Shown here piece by piece: positions 5,021-5,119 of a stretch of DNA of 5,119 bases; within the stretch, counting starts at the first letter, position 1; each line of letters opens with the position of its first letter. The translations under genes were made by a program, and so were the position numbers. A model generated the notes under the pieces. That model saw nothing but the letters and a program-made list of their open reading frames with translations, was not told where the DNA came from and searched no databases. The stretch is from positions 1-5,119 of the forward strand of contig JAJUJY010000243.1 in NCBI GenBank assembly GCA_029265085.1, in the 5' to 3' direction. This DNA is from Chloroflexota bacterium. GTDB taxonomy: Bacteria; Chloroflexota; Anaerolineae; Anaerolineales; Anaerolineaceae.

Positions 5021-5119
5021 AAGTATCTTCCTTGAGCAGATTCCACGATTCGGGAACAAAGTGTTCCCATTCGGCCTGAAATAATATCCAATTCAGACTT
5101 GCCCTGAACCTTGGCCGTC
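5017..5119 (-). CDS. Possible C-terminal end of an unrecognised upstream gene (partial)
   Basis: One minus-strand frame is open from the right edge for 33 codons and ends in TGA at 5017-5019. Its residues include GKSELDIISGRMGTLCSR and end AQGRYL. The stop overlaps the HAD-HD start as ATGA, a common sign of translational coupling. I do not recognise the protein. A second minus-strand frame is also open from the edge, for 45 codons, to TGA 4983-4985, and would overlap the HAD-HD start by about 36 bases. It contains AEWEHFVPESWNLLKED, which looks at least as protein-like. Open stretches this short are not rare by chance, so there may be no gene here and the region may be a promoter instead. All three plus-strand frames are closed by stops. 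Confidence 0.25.
   Translation of the reverse strand, partial: TAKVQGKSELDIISGRMGTLCSRIVESAQGRYL
5027..5033 (-). promoter_or_regulatory. Ribosome binding site that decides the HAD-HD start (ATG 5020)
   Basis: AAGGAAG on the minus strand, 6 bases before ATG 5020. It favours this ATG over the upstream in-frame TTG at 5059. From the ATG the protein reaches the first HAD strand (TLVFDWGDT) after only a few residues, as is normal for the family. Confidence 0.8.
5052..5068. repeat. Perfect 17-base dyad GGGAACA-N3-TGTTCCC upstream of the HAD-HD gene
   Basis: Seven-base arms are exact reverse complements around a 3-base centre. The dyad is 31 bases upstream of ATG 5020 and just downstream of a candidate -10. 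The hexamer ATTCGG occurs directly repeated at both sides (5048-5053 and 5069-5074), 21 bases apart, close to two helical turns. This fits an operator for a dimeric repressor or a short RNA hairpin. The core has GAAC and GTTC halves as in Gram-positive SOS boxes, but separated by 5 bases, not 4, so it is not called a LexA site. Confidence 0.45.
5081..5086 (-). promoter_or_regulatory. Weak candidate -10 for the HAD-HD gene
   Basis: On the minus strand TATTAT is preceded at 16 bases by TTCAGG, a poor -35. Transcription would start near 5074, putting the dyad at 5052-5068 inside the early leader, where a bound repressor could block transcription. The alternative is that this stretch is coding sequence of an upstream gene. 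Confidence 0.2.

Noticed and set aside
5021..5059. TTG-initiated 13-residue N-terminal extension of the HAD-HD protein
   Set aside because: ATG 5020 has a strong ribosome binding site at ideal spacing. The extension adds no conserved sequence and the TTG lacks a convincing site.
5052..5068. LexA (SOS) box
   Set aside because: Spacing between GAAC and GTTC is 5 bases, while the Gram-positive box has 4. The downstream gene is not a known SOS gene.

Overview
The window looks like ordinary chromosome from a bacterium of the phylum Chloroflexota, most likely class Anaerolineae. This is inferred from the protein architectures and moderate base composition. The main hints are a cyclic-nucleotide-binding protein with two membrane-linked bacterial PH domains, a VanW-type N-terminal region joined to a serine beta-lactamase-like domain, and a HAD-HD fusion. 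No database search was possible. There is no sign of a mobile element, CRISPR array, tRNA or rRNA, and coding density is very high.

Layout from left to right. On the minus strand, read from about 2317 down to 1, is a probable operon. A 556-residue cyclic-nucleotide-binding/PH-domain membrane protein (647-2317) is followed after 34 bases by peptide deformylase (def, 103-612). After another 22 bases comes the start of recF (1-80, cut by the window edge). A 148-base divergent intergenic region (2318-2465) carries candidate promoters for both sides. On the plus strand, 2466-3950 encodes a membrane-anchored, extracytoplasmic beta-lactamase-like serine hydrolase preceded by VanW/YoaR-type peptidoglycan-binding-like sequence. 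It starts at GTG. It converges, with only 5 bases between stop codons, on a minus-strand gene (3956-5020) for a fused HAD phosphatase and HD phosphohydrolase. The right end (5021-5119) holds that gene's ribosome binding site, a perfect 17-base dyad, and either a promoter or the tail of another minus-strand gene whose stop would overlap the HAD-HD start as ATGA.

How the genes may work together. def and recF are housekeeping functions (N-formyl removal from new proteins; recombination/gap repair). The protein upstream of them appears to sense a cytosolic ligand through a cNMP-binding domain at the membrane. Next to it, and divergently transcribed, is a wall-facing serine hydrolase. Its class A-like catalytic Ser and Lys are present, but the deacylating Glu is not visible, which favours a cell-wall-associated or acyl-transfer role over antibiotic resistance. 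The HAD-HD protein carries two phosphohydrolase modules and may act on nucleotides. A single pathway linking all of these is speculation. The most unusual items are the cNMP-PH-PH architecture, the HAD-HD fusion with an altered HAD motif I, and the dyad upstream of it.
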